The notes: generated by a model not told the origin, from the sequence alone. A stretch of DNA of 64,000 nucleotides from Polaromonas sp. (GCF_012927485.1 NZ_JABBPC010000013.1:1-64000); one strand, 5' to 3'; positions 7,882 to 17,662 are shown, counted from the stretch's first letter. Program-made: numbers and translations.

Positions 7882-8895
7882 TTACTGACCCCGAATGTAT
7901 TTGTTGACGGCACGATTGTGTTCGTCCAGGCTGGCGCTGAATTGGCTACTCCCGCTCCCGTCATTCCGCGCCACAAAATAAAGTGCTTTGGTGGGCGCGG
8001 GCTGCACGGCCGCCAGCAAGGCGGCTTTGCCTGGCATGGCAATTGGCGTGGGCGGCAAACCGATGCGGGTGTAGGTGTTGTAAGGCGTGTCGCTCAGCAA
8101 GTCGCGTTTGCGCAAGAGGCCATCAAACTGCGCGCCCAAACCATAAATCACGGTTGGATCAGTCTGAAGCGGCATCCCGATGCGCAGTCGGTTGCTAAAG
8201 ACACCTCCGATTTGCGGCCGGTCGGCGGGTTTGCCAGTCTCTTTTTCTACAATACTCGCTAATATCAGGGCCTCCTCCGGCGTTTTTAGGGGTGTAGCCG
8301 GGCTCCGCATGGCCCAAGCGACGCCCAACCGCTGATCCATAGCCCGGGCGGCTCGCTTTAGCACCGTCAGATCGCTGGACCCTTTGGCATAAGTGTAGGT
8401 GTCTGGGAAGAATCGGCCTTCAGGATAGACCCCAGGTTTATTCAGTTCTTGCATGATTATTTCGGGGCTTAGACCAAGCGTATCAGGCGCAAGCTGCTCT
8501 GCTTTTTGCAGCGCGACTCTCACTTGGCTGAAGGTCCATCCTTCTACTAGAGTGACGCTTTTGAGGGTTTCTTCGCCGCGCACCAACATTCTTAATAGTT
8601 TGCGGGGCGTAGTACCGGACACCAGTTCATAGCTCCCGGCCTTAATCTGCCGGGCCTGACCCGAAATTCGGAACCAAGCCTGCAGTAACAGCACCGGCAC
8701 AACGGCACCACTGGCTACGACCACTGCGGCTACGCCGCTGGCGGTTGTGCCAGGTTCGATTTCAAGGTCTAAAACCTGGCTGCCGGGCTTCAAGTGCAAT
8801 GCCATGGGCTGGTTTACCCACCAGCCAACGGCACCGCCCAGCAGGAGTGCGCCGGCAAATACCAGTATCACGAAACTTTTAAAGACACGACGCAC
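7882..8895 (-). CDS. mltG: Endolytic murein transglycosylase MltG
   Basis: Inner-membrane lytic transglycosylase that terminates glycan strand growth. One membrane helix at about 7-27 ([20 protein letters not shown]), a LysM-like segment with [20 protein letters not shown], and the catalytic YceG core: [13 protein letters not shown] with the essential Glu, [38 protein letters not shown]. 337 residues, normal. Start taken as GTG at 8895. First gene of the minus-strand operon; the divergent ygfZ starts 84 bp away, a common bacterial arrangement. The shared gap holds both promoters. Confidence 0.95.
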   Translation of the reverse strand: MRRVFKSFVILVFAGALLLGGAVGWWVNQPMALHLKPGSQVLDLEIEPGTTASGVAAVVVASGAVVPVLLLQAWFRISGQARQIKAGSYELVSGTTPRKLLRMLVRGEETLKSVTLVEGWTFSQVRVALQKAEQLAPDTLGLSPEIIMQELNKPGVYPEGRFFPDTYTYAKGSSDLTVLKRAARAMDQRLGVAWAMRSPATPLKTPEEALILASIVEKETGKPADRPQIGGVFSNRLRIGMPLQTDPTVIYGLGAQFDGLLRKRDLLSDTPYNTYTRIGLPPTPIAMPGKAALLAAVQPAPTKALYFVARNDGSGSSQFSASLDEHNRAVNKYIRGQ

Positions 8896-8979
8896 AGCTG
8901 AACTACCTTTTCAATACAGAACGGAAAATCAGAGGACTATGATAATTCAGGCCATTCCTCCAACCACACCAGAGCGCCC

Positions 8980-9930
8980 ATGCCCATGCCCAGCATTGCC
9001 CTAGATATTTCAGGTGTCGTAGAACTGACGCACCTCGGCGTGATTCGCGTGACTGGCGAAGAGGCCGTGAAGTTTCTGCAGAGCCAGTTGACCCAGGACA
9101 TCGCCTTGCTGGCGCTGTCGGAGGCGCACCTGGCCGCGTTCTGTAATGCCAAAGGCCGCATGCAGGCGAGCTTCATCGTATTCAAGCGAATCCAAGGTAG
9201 CGAGGAAGAAGTCCTGCTGGTATGCAGTCGCGACCTTCTCGCCACTACACTGAGGCGCCTGTTGATGTTCGTAATGCGCGCAAAAGTCAAACTCATCGAC
9301 GCCAGCAATGATTTTACGCTGTATGGTGTGGCCGGAAATGCTATTGAATTAATAGCTAAAGACACATGCCCCGCGTGGACCAAGGCTGATGTTGGCGATG
9401 GAAACTTGGTGTATTTATACCCTGGCGCAGATGTAGCGCGTGCGCTCTGGTGCTTGCCTGCCAGTTCGTCGATACCTGGCGGCCCATCCATCGCCCTGAC
9501 CCTTTGGCACTGGCTGGATGTTCAGTCCGGCATTGCCATGATTACCCGGCCTATTTTTGAGGCTTTTGTGCCGCAAATGCTTAATTACGAATCTGTCGGG
9601 GGCGTGAGTTTTAAAAAAGGTTGCTACCCCGGCCAGGAAGTCGTTGCGCGGAGTCAGTTTCGCGGCACGCTGAAACGGCGGGCCTATGTCGCGCATACCC
9701 AGGGAACGCCGGTTGTTGGACAAGAAGTGTTTCAAGCCCGTGACACGGAACAACCCTGCGGCCTGGTGGCTGCCTGTGCAGCAAATCCGTCAGGCGGATT
9801 TGACGCCATCGTGTCGATGCAGACTTCAGCCGCTGCCGACTCGGCTGATGGCCGTCTTAGCTTGGGAAGTAGCTCGGGCGCTCCTTTGGCGCTGCTGCCC
9901 CTTCCCTATCCCCTGCTCCAGGATATCTGA
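8980..9930 (+). CDS. ygfZ: YgfZ-type folate-binding iron-sulfur cluster assembly protein
   Basis: Folate-binding protein of the GcvT/COG0354 family that supports repair or biogenesis of some Fe-S enzymes, such as MiaB. The family signature K-G-C-Y-x-G-Q-E is present as FKKGCYPGQEVVARSQFRG near residues 207-225, with the reactive Cys; the N-terminus VRVTGEEAVKFLQSQLTQD also fits. 316 residues. Around residue 122 the text AIELIAK is encoded by a 17-bp palindrome that recurs elsewhere in the window, so the protein seems to carry a repeat-derived insert. Start at 8980; the second Met two codons on is an alternative. Divergent from mltG. Confidence 0.93.
   Translation: MPMPSIALDISGVVELTHLGVIRVTGEEAVKFLQSQLTQDIALLALSEAHLAAFCNAKGRMQASFIVFKRIQGSEEEVLLVCSRDLLATTLRRLLMFVMRAKVKLIDASNDFTLYGVAGNAIELIAKDTCPAWTKADVGDGNLVYLYPGADVARALWCLPASSSIPGGPSIALTLWHWLDVQSGIAMITRPIFEAFVPQMLNYESVGGVSFKKGCYPGQEVVARSQFRGTLKRRAYVAHTQGTPVVGQEVFQARDTEQPCGLVAACAANPSGGFDAIVSMQTSAAADSADGRLSLGSSSGAPLALLPLPYPLLQDI
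9340..9356. repeat. GCTATW-N5-WATAGC palindrome, copy 1 (inside ygfZ)
   Basis: GCTATT (9340-9345), 5-nt spacer, AATAGC (9351-9356). Same 6-5-6 design as at 17507, 34022 and 57254. In frame inside ygfZ. Confidence 0.7.
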
Positions 9931-9954
9931 ACGCATGAACTCGCGGGCTTCACA

Positions 9955-10875
9955 GTGTGCCTGATTGCGTTTGCTATCGGCGCCTCAACCCGCTGGCCGC
10001 TGGTGATTGCAGCCAACCGCGACGAGTTTTTGAACCGTCCGACCCGGCCTCTGGAAATCTGGCGGTCAGACTCTGGTCAAGAGATCATCTCCGGCCGCGA
10101 CCTGCGTGCTGGTGGAACCTGGATGGGCATCACCCGCGGTGGTCGGGTGGCTTTTCTCACCAATGTGCGGGAGGCTCATCCATTGGCCGCGTCGCGTTCT
10201 CGAGGAGAGCTGGTCACGCGCTGGCTTGACCAGTCATGCGACGCCAACGCGTTTGCTCTGACGCTTGAGGAACATCACGCAGCTTATGGCGGCTTCAACC
10301 TGGTGCTGGGTGACTTTCAGCGAAACGCCTGGACTTGGCTTACAAACAAATTCGCAACCGGCACGTCCGCTTGGCATAGCCAGTCTCTGCCGCCCGGGGT
10401 GTACGCCCTTTCGAATGCGGCGCTAAACACCCCGTGGCCAAAGGCCTGCGCCCTAAAAGCCATCCTCACTGCCGCCTTGACTGCACAAGCTGGTACGCCT
10501 GAGCCACACGCCGTGCAGGCGCTGCAATCGTTATTGTGGGCGGCGCTAGCTAGCCGGAAACGCGCCCCTCGCGAAAATCTACCCTCTAGCGGTGTACCTT
10601 TGGCGCTGGAGGAGGCACTGTCAAGTGCATTTGTCGAGTCGCCCGACCACGCCTATGGCACGCGCAGCAGCACCGTATTACTGGCTAGCGCGCAGCATAG
10701 CCTCACCGGCGCGGAGCACTGGAATGTTCAAGTAGAAGAGCACACACCTCGGCGTGACCGGTGCGGGCAACTGCAAGGGGGTGATCAGGCGGACGCTATT
10801 CCTAACCACGGCCTCACGCCACCACAGAGCAGCTGCTACGTGATTCCCTGGTATCAACGCCAGCTCAGACGTTAG
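9955..10875 (+). CDS. NRDE-family (TANGO2-like) protein
   Basis: Starts GTG-TGC at 9955, giving MCLIAFAIG; after Met removal Cys2 would be the N-terminal residue, the feature that links this family to Ntn hydrolases. The naming motif NRDE is at residues 21-24 (VIAANRDEFLNRPT), followed by GRDLRAGGTWMGITRGGRVAFLTNVRE and, near the C-terminus, YGTRSSTVLLA, all typical. The family includes human TANGO2; its bacterial role is unsettled (haem handling has been proposed). 306 residues is a little long, with a tail of about 20 residues of no clear likeness. It follows ygfZ by 24 bp, likely one transcript. The GTG choice rests on the conserved MCLI start. Confidence 0.9.
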   Translation: MCLIAFAIGASTRWPLVIAANRDEFLNRPTRPLEIWRSDSGQEIISGRDLRAGGTWMGITRGGRVAFLTNVREAHPLAASRSRGELVTRWLDQSCDANAFALTLEEHHAAYGGFNLVLGDFQRNAWTWLTNKFATGTSAWHSQSLPPGVYALSNAALNTPWPKACALKAILTAALTAQAGTPEPHAVQALQSLLWAALASRKRAPRENLPSSGVPLALEEALSSAFVESPDHAYGTRSSTVLLASAQHSLTGAEHWNVQVEEHTPRRDRCGQLQGGDQADAIPNHGLTPPQSSCYVIPWYQRQLRR

Positions 10876-11024
10876 CGCCAATGATTGCGATACGGTCCGT
10901 CGCTGCGGCTTATGCGTCTGTCACGGGGTCGATGCGACCAATAGTATGTTCAAAATATATCCAGCTGAATCTTCGTCGACTCCCCAAACACGCGATCAAC
11001 TGAGCAGCCTACAAGCGAGACATC

Positions 11025-11909
11025 ATGGTCAGAAAAACCGCCTCCCACTTCTCCGTCAAATCTCTGCGCGGCACCCGCGTGTTGAGCCTGGCACTCAATT
11101 TGCCTGGCCCTGCGGCGCTGATGCGTTGCCAGCAAATGGGCGCGCGCTGCATTAAATTGGAGCCCCCCAGTGGTGACCCAATGGGCCACTACAGCAAACC
11201 TTCTTATGCGCAACTGCATGAAGGCGTGAAAGTATTGGTGGCTGACTTAAAGACTGAAGCGGGCCAAAATGTGCTTCACCGCGAGCTGGCTAAAGCGGAT
11301 GTGTTGCTGACCTCGTTTCGACCCTCAGCGCTGGTAAAACTGGGCTTGACATGGAAGTCTCTTCACCGCCAACACCCGCACCTGAGCCAGATCGCCATCG
11401 TCGGCAGCCCAGGTGAGCGAGCCGACGAACCCGGCCACGATCTCACCTACCTGGCCGAAAAAGGCCTGGTGCCCGGCTTGGATCTACCCGCATCCTTGTA
11501 TGCCGACATGGGCGGCTCTTTGATGGCCAGCGAAGCAATACTGCAAGCCACCATGGCGCAGCGCATCAAAGGTCAAGGCGTGTACATTGAGGTGGCGCTG
11601 TCGAATGCCGCGGCTTATTTGGCCTTGCCGCTGCAATGGGGCCTGACGCAGCCGAGTGGATCAGTCGGCGGCGCCCACGCCGGTTATCGAATTTATCCCT
11701 GCAAGGATGGCCGCGTGGCCGTCGCTGCCCTGGAGCCTCACTTTGCCGCCGCTTTGTGCGAGGCGGCTGGCGCTCCGGCCTTCGACATGCGTGCCATGTT
11801 CGCTCCGGCCACGCATGAACTCATCGCTGGTTTCTTGCTCACCCAGACGCGCAGGCAATTGGACAATCTCGCCGGAGCGAAGGACATTCCGCTGCACACG
11901 ATGGTCTGA
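11025..11909 (+). CDS. Class III CoA-transferase (CaiB/BaiF family)
   Basis: 294 residues with the family N-terminus LRGTRVLSLALNLPGPAALM, GARCIKLEPPSGDPM, VADLKTEAG, ADVLLTSFRPSALVKLGL (the Asp-adjacent nucleotide loop), GHDLTYLAEKGL, and IYPCKDGRVAVAALEPHF. Members move CoA between acyl groups or racemise 2-methylacyl-CoA. It is shorter than the usual 380-400 residues: it ends soon after the ALEPHF region, as some compact alpha-methylacyl-CoA racemase-like members do. The catalytic Asp expected near GPD/LDLPASLYADMGG is plausible at ADMGGS. Substrate unknown. Stands alone after the NRDE gene with a 149-bp gap. Confidence 0.85.
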   Translation: MVRKTASHFSVKSLRGTRVLSLALNLPGPAALMRCQQMGARCIKLEPPSGDPMGHYSKPSYAQLHEGVKVLVADLKTEAGQNVLHRELAKADVLLTSFRPSALVKLGLTWKSLHRQHPHLSQIAIVGSPGERADEPGHDLTYLAEKGLVPGLDLPASLYADMGGSLMASEAILQATMAQRIKGQGVYIEVALSNAAAYLALPLQWGLTQPSGSVGGAHAGYRIYPCKDGRVAVAALEPHFAAALCEAAGAPAFDMRAMFAPATHELIAGFLLTQTRRQLDNLAGAKDIPLHTMV

Positions 11910-12027
11910 ATGCGCACGGCCTGAAATAGACTCATTACTCATCGGCCCATCATAAATAGCCCGCCGGAAGCTACCAGAAAATAGCAGCCTGACAGTTGAC
12001 TGGGTTGGCTGAAGAGACCGTGCGTTA

Positions 12028-12055
12028 AAGAGCCATAACCAAATCTCTGGCTCTT
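12028..12055 (-). terminator. Possible terminator of the HTH-receiver gene
   Basis: AAGAGCCA (12028-12035) pairs with TGGCTCTT (12048-12055), 12-nt loop, 8 bp downstream of the stop at 12063. The minus-strand T run after it is short (TTT), so termination efficiency is uncertain. Confidence 0.4.
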
Positions 12056-12062
12056 GTAAATC

Positions 12063-12683
12063 TCAGCTTGAAATCAGTTTTCGCTTTCGATTACCCAGCA
12101 ACGCTACGAAGTACCCATTGAGCCAGCTCATGTCCAACGGTTTTCCCAAAAGAACCGTATTTTCGGGCAACCCGCCTCGCTCGGCTACTTGGGTTTCACT
12201 AAGGCCGGTGAGCGCCAAGACAGAGATGTCGGCAAAAGAGGGATTGGCCCGCAGCGTTCTTAGTAACTCGAAGCCATCTACCCCGGGCATATTCAGATCT
12301 GTGATCAAAACGTCCGGGTGTAAAGAGGCCATGTCAATCAACGCGTCGATTGCCGAGGCCATCGCAGTGCAATCAATTGGCAGGTTCCATTGCTCGACCA
12401 TGCTTTTGATCAATTCGCGGGTAAGGGCATCGTCTTCAACTACAAGAAGCTTAAGCGCGGCTTCATTCGCGCGCCGGGATGAGACTTTTAGGTGGTGTCG
12501 CTTCTGGTAGTCGAGTATCGACTGCATTGAAATTCGCCGGTGGCCTCCACCCGTTTTCCATGCCCGCAGCTCGTTTTTTTCTACCAATGCCTGAACAGTT
12601 CCTACCGAAAGGTCAAGCAGCATCGCAGCATAGGAAGTACCGCAAAACTCTTCCGCCGACTTTGGGAGAATATCAATTTTCAT
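12063..12683 (-). CDS. Response regulator with N-terminal excisionase/MerR-like HTH
   Basis: Two domains in an unusual order. Residues about 14-65 are an excisionase-type winged helix (SYAAMLLDLSVGTVQALVEK, ELRAWKTGGGHRRISMQSIL). Residues about 78-195 are a receiver: LKLLVVEDDALTRELI (acidic pocket DD), VLITDLNMPGVDGFELL (phospho-acceptor Asp in TDLNMPG), LALTGLS (switch Thr) and LGKPLD (Lys). DNA binding in front and receiver behind suggests dimerisation control of promoter binding by phosphorylation. No histidine kinase is nearby, so it is an orphan. Upstream lies an AT-rich tract with a 10-bp inverted repeat. Targets unknown. Confidence 0.88.
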   Translation of the reverse strand: MKIDILPKSAEEFCGTSYAAMLLDLSVGTVQALVEKNELRAWKTGGGHRRISMQSILDYQKRHHLKVSSRRANEAALKLLVVEDDALTRELIKSMVEQWNLPIDCTAMASAIDALIDMASLHPDVLITDLNMPGVDGFELLRTLRANPSFADISVLALTGLSETQVAERGGLPENTVLLGKPLDMSWLNGYFVALLGNRKRKLISS

Positions 12684-12769
12684 AGCTCTTTCAACGCAAT
12701 TTGAACCGAATGAGTTTACACATTTTCACTTCTTTTTTAAATTTTTCTCAAATGGAAATCCATTACTTT

Positions 12770-12799
12770 TTTGTAAAAATACTACTTATTTTTTACAAA
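12770..12799. promoter_or_regulatory. AT-rich inverted repeat upstream of the HTH-receiver gene
   Basis: TTTGTAAAAA (12770-12779) and TTTTTACAAA (12790-12799) form a perfect 10-bp inverted repeat with a 10-nt spacer, 87 bp before the start codon at 12683, in a strongly AT-rich tract. Half-sites about two helical turns apart suit a dimeric regulator, possibly the gene product itself. Inference from position only. Confidence 0.4.
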
Positions 12800-13140
12800 G
12801 TAAAAAATTGGTTTTGAAAATTACTTCGCAATACGAACTGGCTGTTCGATTCAAAATTCTTCTAGATCATTTTTTGGCGACGGTGCCCTCCCGTGATCGG
12901 CCAAGCGCGCCCTTGCCATTCAGGAGTATTGCAACCGCCCTTCATCCTGGCGGCTATATTGTTCTTGCAACTTTACGTCCAAGCAAATTGCCGAAAAGAA
13001 CAAGTTAATACACGCAACGGGTCTCTAACCCGCCGGACCCGGTGTTTCTGGGAAAAGCGGGAATGCTGTCAAGTTAATCGTGGCTCCGCGCGATCTCCAG
13101 GGATCAGAAGAATTTCAAGCCTAAAGAATCAATTATTAGC
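12800..13140. other. Non-coding gap between HTH-receiver gene and ygiQ
   Basis: About 340 bp with no family-like reading frame; the short open frames have no start signals worth noting. No terminator with a clear T run was found for the ygiQ-like gene ending at 13141. Confidence 0.5.
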
Positions 13141-15531
13141 TTAGCGCAGTCTGCGCAGTAATTTGCCTGCGGTCTTACCCGAACCGTTTTCCCTTGGCGG
13201 AAGTCCAGTGTGCTGGGTCAGGATTCGACCTTTAACCGTAGGCGTAACCTGAGTCACGGAGCTTGTCGAGTTTTTGCGGCGTGCACTGCTATAACCGCCA
13301 CCGGTCAGCGGCTGATAGGTTGGAATCAGGTGGTTCTTGCCGTTGCCAATCAAATCCACGCGGCCCATGCTTTTAAGAGCTTCCCGCAGCAATGGCCAGT
13401 TGATGGGATCGTGGTAGCGCAAAAACGCCTTGTGCAGGCGCCGGCGACGATCGCCGCGAACGACGTCGACGGTTTCGCTGTCCCGCGTGATTTTGCGAAG
13501 CGGATTCTTGTTCGTGTGGTACATCGCCGTGGCTGTGGCCATCGGCGAGGGATAAAAAGTTTGCACCTGATCAGCCCTAAAACCATTTTTCTTGAGCCAG
13601 ATTGCAAGGTTCATCATGTCCTCATCGCTGGTACCAGGATGGGCCGCGATGAAATAGGGTATTAAAAATTGCTTTTTGCCCGCTTCAAGTGTGTATTTCT
13701 CGAACATCTGCTTGAACTTATCGTAGTTGCCGATGCCGGGTTTCATCATCTTGGTTAACGGCCCCTGTTCAGTGTGCTCAGGCGCGATCTTGAGATATCC
13801 GCCCACATGGTGCGAGACGAGTTCTTTCACATACTCAGGGCTTTGCAAGGCCAGGTCGTAACGCAGGCCAGAACTAATGAGTATCTTTTTCACGCCTTTG
13901 AGTGCCCGCGCACGGCGATACATCTTGATCAGCGGATTGTGATCGGTGTTCAGATTTTGGCAAATGCCCGGGTAAACACAGGAGGGCTTGCGGCAGGCGG
14001 CTTCAATTTCGGGTGATTTGCAGCCGATGCGGTACATGTTCGCGGTGGGACCGCCCAAGTCGGATATCGCTCCGGTAAATCCTTTGACCGTATCGCGGAT
14101 CGCTTCAATTTCGCGGATGACCGAGTCTTCTGACCGACTCTGGATGATCCGGCCTTCGTGTTCTGTGATTGAACAAAAGGTGCAGCCGCCGAAGCAGCCG
14201 CGCATGATGTTGATGCTAAAGCGGATCATTTCCCAAGCAGGAATCTTGGTAGCGTGGTCATGGCTGCCGTTTTCGTCGGCATAACTGGGGTGTGGTGAAC
14301 GCGCGTAAGGCAGATCAAAGACATAGTCCATCTCGACCGTCGTTAGCGGAATGGGAGGCGGGGTGATCCAAACGTCGCGCGCAGTAGCGCCCTCACCGTG
14401 GGCCTGTACCAGCGCTCTGGCATTTCCTGGATTGGTTTCCAGGTGCAACACGCGATTGGCGTGGGCATACAGCACAGCGTCGCTTTTGACCTGCTCATAC
14501 GAAGGCAGGCGAATGACTGAGCGATCGCGCGGCGGGACCTTGACTTTGCCCTGCATGGAGGACAGGTTCGGGTTGGGCACAAAAGTCAAAGGTTTGACAA
14601 CGGGATTGGCGTTTTCCGAGGCTGTCTTTTTAGGATGCACGAGGGCCGGCGATCCCGCCGTCTCGGCTTTCACAGCCACCTCAGCCGCCTCATCTTCGCG
14701 GGCGCACGTGGCACCCTGCTCTTTGGCCTGCTCCGAAATTATCATGTAGGGATTGACGTGCGCTTCCACGCGACCCGGCGCATCAACACTGGTGGAATCG
14801 ATCTCGTACCAGCCCTGCGCGGTCTTGTCGCCAATTCGGCGAATAAAAGCGGTGCCGCGAATGTCGGTCATGGTCGCAACGGATTCCTTAGCGGCCAAGC
14901 GGTGCGCAACTTCGACAATAGCGCGTTCGGCGTTGCCGTATAGGAGCAAGTCACATTTCGAGTCCACCACCACACTGCGGCGGACTTTGTCAGACCAGTA
15001 GTCGTAGTGCGCAATGCGCCGAAGCGAGCCTTCAATTCCGCCAAGAATGATCGGGATTTCTTTGTAGGCTTCCTTGCAGCGCTGTGAATACACCAGTGCT
15101 GCACGGTCAGGGCGCTTTCCGCCAATATCGCCGGGCGTGTAAGCGTCGTCACTACGAATCTTTCGATCCGCTGTGTAGCGGTTGATCATCGAGTCCATGT
15201 TGCCGGCTGCCACGCCAAAAAACAGGTTGGGCTTGCCCAGTACCTTGAACGACTCAGCGCTTTGCCACTCGGGCTGCGCAATGATCCCTACGCGAAACCC
15301 CTGTGCTTCCAGCAGACGCCCGATCACCGCCATGCCGAAGCTGGGATGGTCTACGTAGGCGTCGCCGGTGACGATGATGATGTCGCAACTGTCCCAACCG
15401 AGCACGTCCATTTCCGCCCGGCTAGTCGGCAGGAATTTGGCCGTACCAAAGCGAGCGGCCCAGTACTTCCGGTAACTGGGTAGCGGCTTTGCAGAGCGCA
15501 TGAAGAAAGAGACGTCGACGGGGGCGTTCAT
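13141..15531 (-). CDS. ygiQ: YgiQ-family radical SAM protein (UPF0313)
   Basis: 796 residues. N-terminus: [21 protein letters not shown], a B12-binding-like Rossmann segment. Core: [18 protein letters not shown] with the radical SAM cluster (CxxxCxxC), [38 protein letters not shown] and [11 protein letters not shown]. These match the YgiQ family, whose reaction is unknown. Around residues 275-330 there is an insertion rich in Ala/Glu/Lys ([20 protein letters not shown]), and the C-terminal tail from about 745 is Ser/Thr/Arg/Lys-rich and probably disordered. Single gene, ATG at 15531. Confidence 0.93.
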   Translation of the reverse strand: MNAPVDVSFFMRSAKPLPSYRKYWAARFGTAKFLPTSRAEMDVLGWDSCDIIIVTGDAYVDHPSFGMAVIGRLLEAQGFRVGIIAQPEWQSAESFKVLGKPNLFFGVAAGNMDSMINRYTADRKIRSDDAYTPGDIGGKRPDRAALVYSQRCKEAYKEIPIILGGIEGSLRRIAHYDYWSDKVRRSVVVDSKCDLLLYGNAERAIVEVAHRLAAKESVATMTDIRGTAFIRRIGDKTAQGWYEIDSTSVDAPGRVEAHVNPYMIISEQAKEQGATCAREDEAAEVAVKAETAGSPALVHPKKTASENANPVVKPLTFVPNPNLSSMQGKVKVPPRDRSVIRLPSYEQVKSDAVLYAHANRVLHLETNPGNARALVQAHGEGATARDVWITPPPIPLTTVEMDYVFDLPYARSPHPSYADENGSHDHATKIPAWEMIRFSINIMRGCFGGCTFCSITEHEGRIIQSRSEDSVIREIEAIRDTVKGFTGAISDLGGPTANMYRIGCKSPEIEAACRKPSCVYPGICQNLNTDHNPLIKMYRRARALKGVKKILISSGLRYDLALQSPEYVKELVSHHVGGYLKIAPEHTEQGPLTKMMKPGIGNYDKFKQMFEKYTLEAGKKQFLIPYFIAAHPGTSDEDMMNLAIWLKKNGFRADQVQTFYPSPMATATAMYHTNKNPLRKITRDSETVDVVRGDRRRRLHKAFLRYHDPINWPLLREALKSMGRVDLIGNGKNHLIPTYQPLTGGGYSSARRKNSTSSVTQVTPTVKGRILTQHTGLPPRENGSGKTAGKLLRRLR

Positions 15532-15772
15532 GAGGGCGATCGGTAAGAACCGCGGCCATTATCTTGTGGTAACGCCTACGATTTAAAAATAACCCTCAAT
15601 CTTAAGGTTTTAAACCTCTCCCCGCACTTGACAGGGACTTTTAGGCGCTCTCGGCGCTTTTGTAGCAGCACGTTGAGCCCCAAAAAAGTTTTAACACTGG
15701 ATCCAATCTGGAATCGGCCTCAGCCCCTAAGAGGAGGACCGACCTATCGATTCGAAATCAACCGACCGGGAG

Positions 15773-16234
15773 TCAGTAACGAGCCGTCATCTGGCCGCGC
15801 ACTTCTCCGCCGGGATTGGCCGCCGTATGGATGTTGGCGTACCAGCGGCCGGCCACCAAGTCAGCCGCTTGCGCTGGCGTTAAAGTGGCACTTCCTTCCA
15901 TCGGGCTAACGATCGGGCCTGGCCACGGAAGGGCAACGCCTGCGTTGGCACCGATGGCAGCAGGGCCGTGGAAGTGGGCCGCAGTGGCGGGTCCCGTTAG
16001 GCTGGCGAAGGTGACTTTCCAACGAAGCAGGTTGGTGTCCTTGTCAAGCATTGCGTCGACCGACCCGGTGCCTTGGCTGGCATTGGTCGGCATCTCGTTG
16101 GCAGCACGGAGCTGAGTGGTGAAGGCAACCAGATTCGACTGGCGGTTCATCATGCCGCAGCCCGATATGGCGGCAACGGCCGCCACAGTGATGACAGCAA
16201 GGGAAATGCGGGTGGCTTGGCGACGTGTTCGCAT
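15773..16234 (-). CDS. CHRD-domain lipoprotein
   Basis: Start placed at the ATG 16234-16232 (MRTRRQATRISL) because AAAGGA lies 8 nt before it; an upstream ATG at 16261 lacks this. A hydrophobic signal with lipobox-like AAISGCGMM puts an acyl-Cys near residue 26, so an envelope lipoprotein. The mature part is one CHRD domain: FTTQLRAANEMP, GSVDAMLDKDTNLLRWKVTF, AAHFHGPAAIGANAGVAL, WYANIHTAANPGGEVRGQM. CHRD domains are found in chordin and in many secreted bacterial proteins; their function in bacteria is unknown. Monocistronic. Confidence 0.9.
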   Translation of the reverse strand: MRTRRQATRISLAVITVAAVAAISGCGMMNRQSNLVAFTTQLRAANEMPTNASQGTGSVDAMLDKDTNLLRWKVTFASLTGPATAAHFHGPAAIGANAGVALPWPGPIVSPMEGSATLTPAQAADLVAGRWYANIHTAANPGGEVRGQMTARY

Positions 16235-16439
16235 GGTTCGTTCCTTTAAGTTATCAAACAAATTTCATAGGCACAGAGCCCACATGATCTTAGGGCAAAT
16301 CCGATGTGGTCGTCGTGTTTGACCACGACTTGGCCGTCTTGAATTCCGGCTGGGTGTTGAAGCAAGTTGCCGTCATCCATTTCCTACAAAAGTACGCCAT
16401 TGAACCTGCCCCTGTTTGACGTACCCCTTAGCTGCTCGA

Positions 16440-16738
16440 CTATGCGGCCTTCAATAGCTGTGCCGCGTGCCAGCTGTTCTCAAACTGCATCGGGCTGACG
16501 TAGCCCAATGTCGAGTGAATTCTGCGGTGGTTGTAGAACGTCATCCAGTCAATGACCTCATTCATGGCCTGCCTGCGTGTCGCGAATTTTCTGCCGTACA
16601 AACGGCCCACTTTCAGGCGACCCCAGAAGCTATCCGTGGGGGGCATTATCCCAACAATCGCCTTTGCGACTCATCGAGCTTTTCATCTTGTAGCGCGCCA
16701 GTGCTGACTGGAATTCGTGGCCGCAGTATTGGGCACAT
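16440..16738 (-). pseudogene. IS3-family transposase remnant (OrfB C-terminus, frameshifted)
   Basis: The minus strand reads [30 protein letters not shown], then [16 protein letters not shown] and FYNHRRIHSTLGYVSPMQFE, the end of an IS3-type integrase core including the catalytic-region Glu position altered to Asp (usually PTESFWG). One extra base in a C run near 16645 puts WDNAP and TDSFWG in different frames. The upstream nine-tenths of the IS are missing; the left edge abuts an IS30 remnant at 16739. Dead element. Confidence 0.85.
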
Positions 16739-17040
16739 TCAACTGGTCGTCGCAACATTGAATTGTTGAACGGATTTTAAGTACTCGTTAACGGCTTCGG
16801 CTGGTGTCTTCCAGCCTAGCGCTTTCCGAGGCCTGATGTTCAGCGTGTGAGCTACGGCTTGGATCTCTTGTGCGCTCCATCTAGACAGGTCTGTGCCCTT
16901 TGGGAAGTATTGCCGCAGAAGACCATTCGTGTTCTCGTTTGTGTCGCGCTGCCACGGACTGCGGCAAAGAAGACCTTCACGCCAGACTCGGTCGTAAACC
17001 GCGCATGATCTGACAGCTCCTTTCCACGATCCCAGGTCAG
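16739..17040 (-). pseudogene. IS30-family transposase remnant (C-terminal third, frameshifted)
   Basis: Reads WQRDTNENTNGLLRQYFPKG, DLSRWSAQEIQAVAHTLN and RPRKALGWKTPAEAVNEYL, the standard IS30 end. Upstream the text LTWDRGKELSDHARFTTESG and VKVFFA lies in another frame, so a small indel near 16970 breaks the gene. The stop at 16739 is followed within a few bases by IS3 sequence, with no room for an IS30 terminal repeat, so this is a deletion junction rather than a clean insertion. The N-terminal part is absent. Confidence 0.85.
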
Positions 17041-17498
17041 TGATCGCTAGAGCAAAGGAAACCGACTGAAACAGCATAACCCTGCGCAGTAAATTTATGA
17101 CGTACGGTGTAGCAAAGTCATTGACACATTCCGGCCTTACGCGTTCTTACAGAGGTACACCGTCTGTCGGGGTCTACAAGTGCAAGCCTGCGCAACGAAT
17201 CCCTAATTAATCCGATACCGAATACATCGGCCAATGAACCTTTTTTGGTGTGCGGTTGCAAGGGAGTGTCCAAACTTTTACCGCTCCGTCCGGCCTGGGT
17301 GTGAATGGGCACGGAGTTTGCCTAGCCTGCTTTGAACGCCTGACCCACCATCGCACCACTCGCCTATCAGACAGCCGGCTTATTACTAGCGCTAGCGCAG
17401 GCCCCGGCAAGGATGGTGTCAGTGCTGGCTACACGGTACAAAAACGTGTACCGCTGGCTACATGGTGGCTACACGGGATGTTGACACCACAAATTAAA
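17041..17498. other. Non-coding IS-scar region upstream of tRNA-Lys
   Basis: No recognisable gene in about 460 bp. Short open frames exist on the minus strand but resemble no family. A 7-bp inverted repeat CGGTACA/TGTACCG with 6-nt loop and several GGCTACA copies lie at about 17430-17475. Likely degraded mobile-element DNA given the neighbours. Confidence 0.45.
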
Positions 17499-17532
17499 AG
17501 CCCCTTGCTATTAATTAAATAGCTATGGGGCT
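17499..17532. repeat. GCTATW-N5-WATAGC palindrome, copy 2, with GC outer stem
   Basis: GCTATT (17507-17512), spacer, AATAGC (17518-17523), flanked by AGCCCC (17499-17504) and GGGGCT (17527-17532), so the whole folds as a longer hairpin. It lies 22 bp beyond the 3' end of the first tRNA-Lys gene and could help end its transcript. Confidence 0.7.
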
Positions 17533-17553
17533 AATGCCTATAAGGCTTGTGAC

Positions 17554-17629
17554 TGGTGGGTTCTGCGAGATTCGAACTCGCGACCGACGGATTAAGAGTC
17601 CGCTGCTCTACCAGCTGAGCTAAGAACCC
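17554..17629 (-). tRNA. tRNA-Lys (anticodon CTT)
   Basis: Minus strand: acceptor GGGTTCT pairs with AGAACCC, then A73 and an encoded CCA. D arm GCTC/GAGC, anticodon loop CTCTTAA (anticodon CTT), T arm GCGAG-TTCGAAT-CTCGC. 76 nt, all stems intact. Second of two lysine tRNAs in tandem. Confidence 0.97.
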
Positions 17630-17662
17630 AAATGGGATTTAAATTCCATCAACCCAAAAAAT

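Noticed and set aside
17240-17300. Possible IS terminal repeat (AGGGAGTGTCCAAAC)
   Set aside because: Resembles some IS ends, but no matching inverted copy or transposase text was found nearby.
17118-17410. Short minus-strand frames near the tRNA-Lys genes
   Set aside because: Under 70 codons, mutually overlapping, no family likeness, within IS debris.
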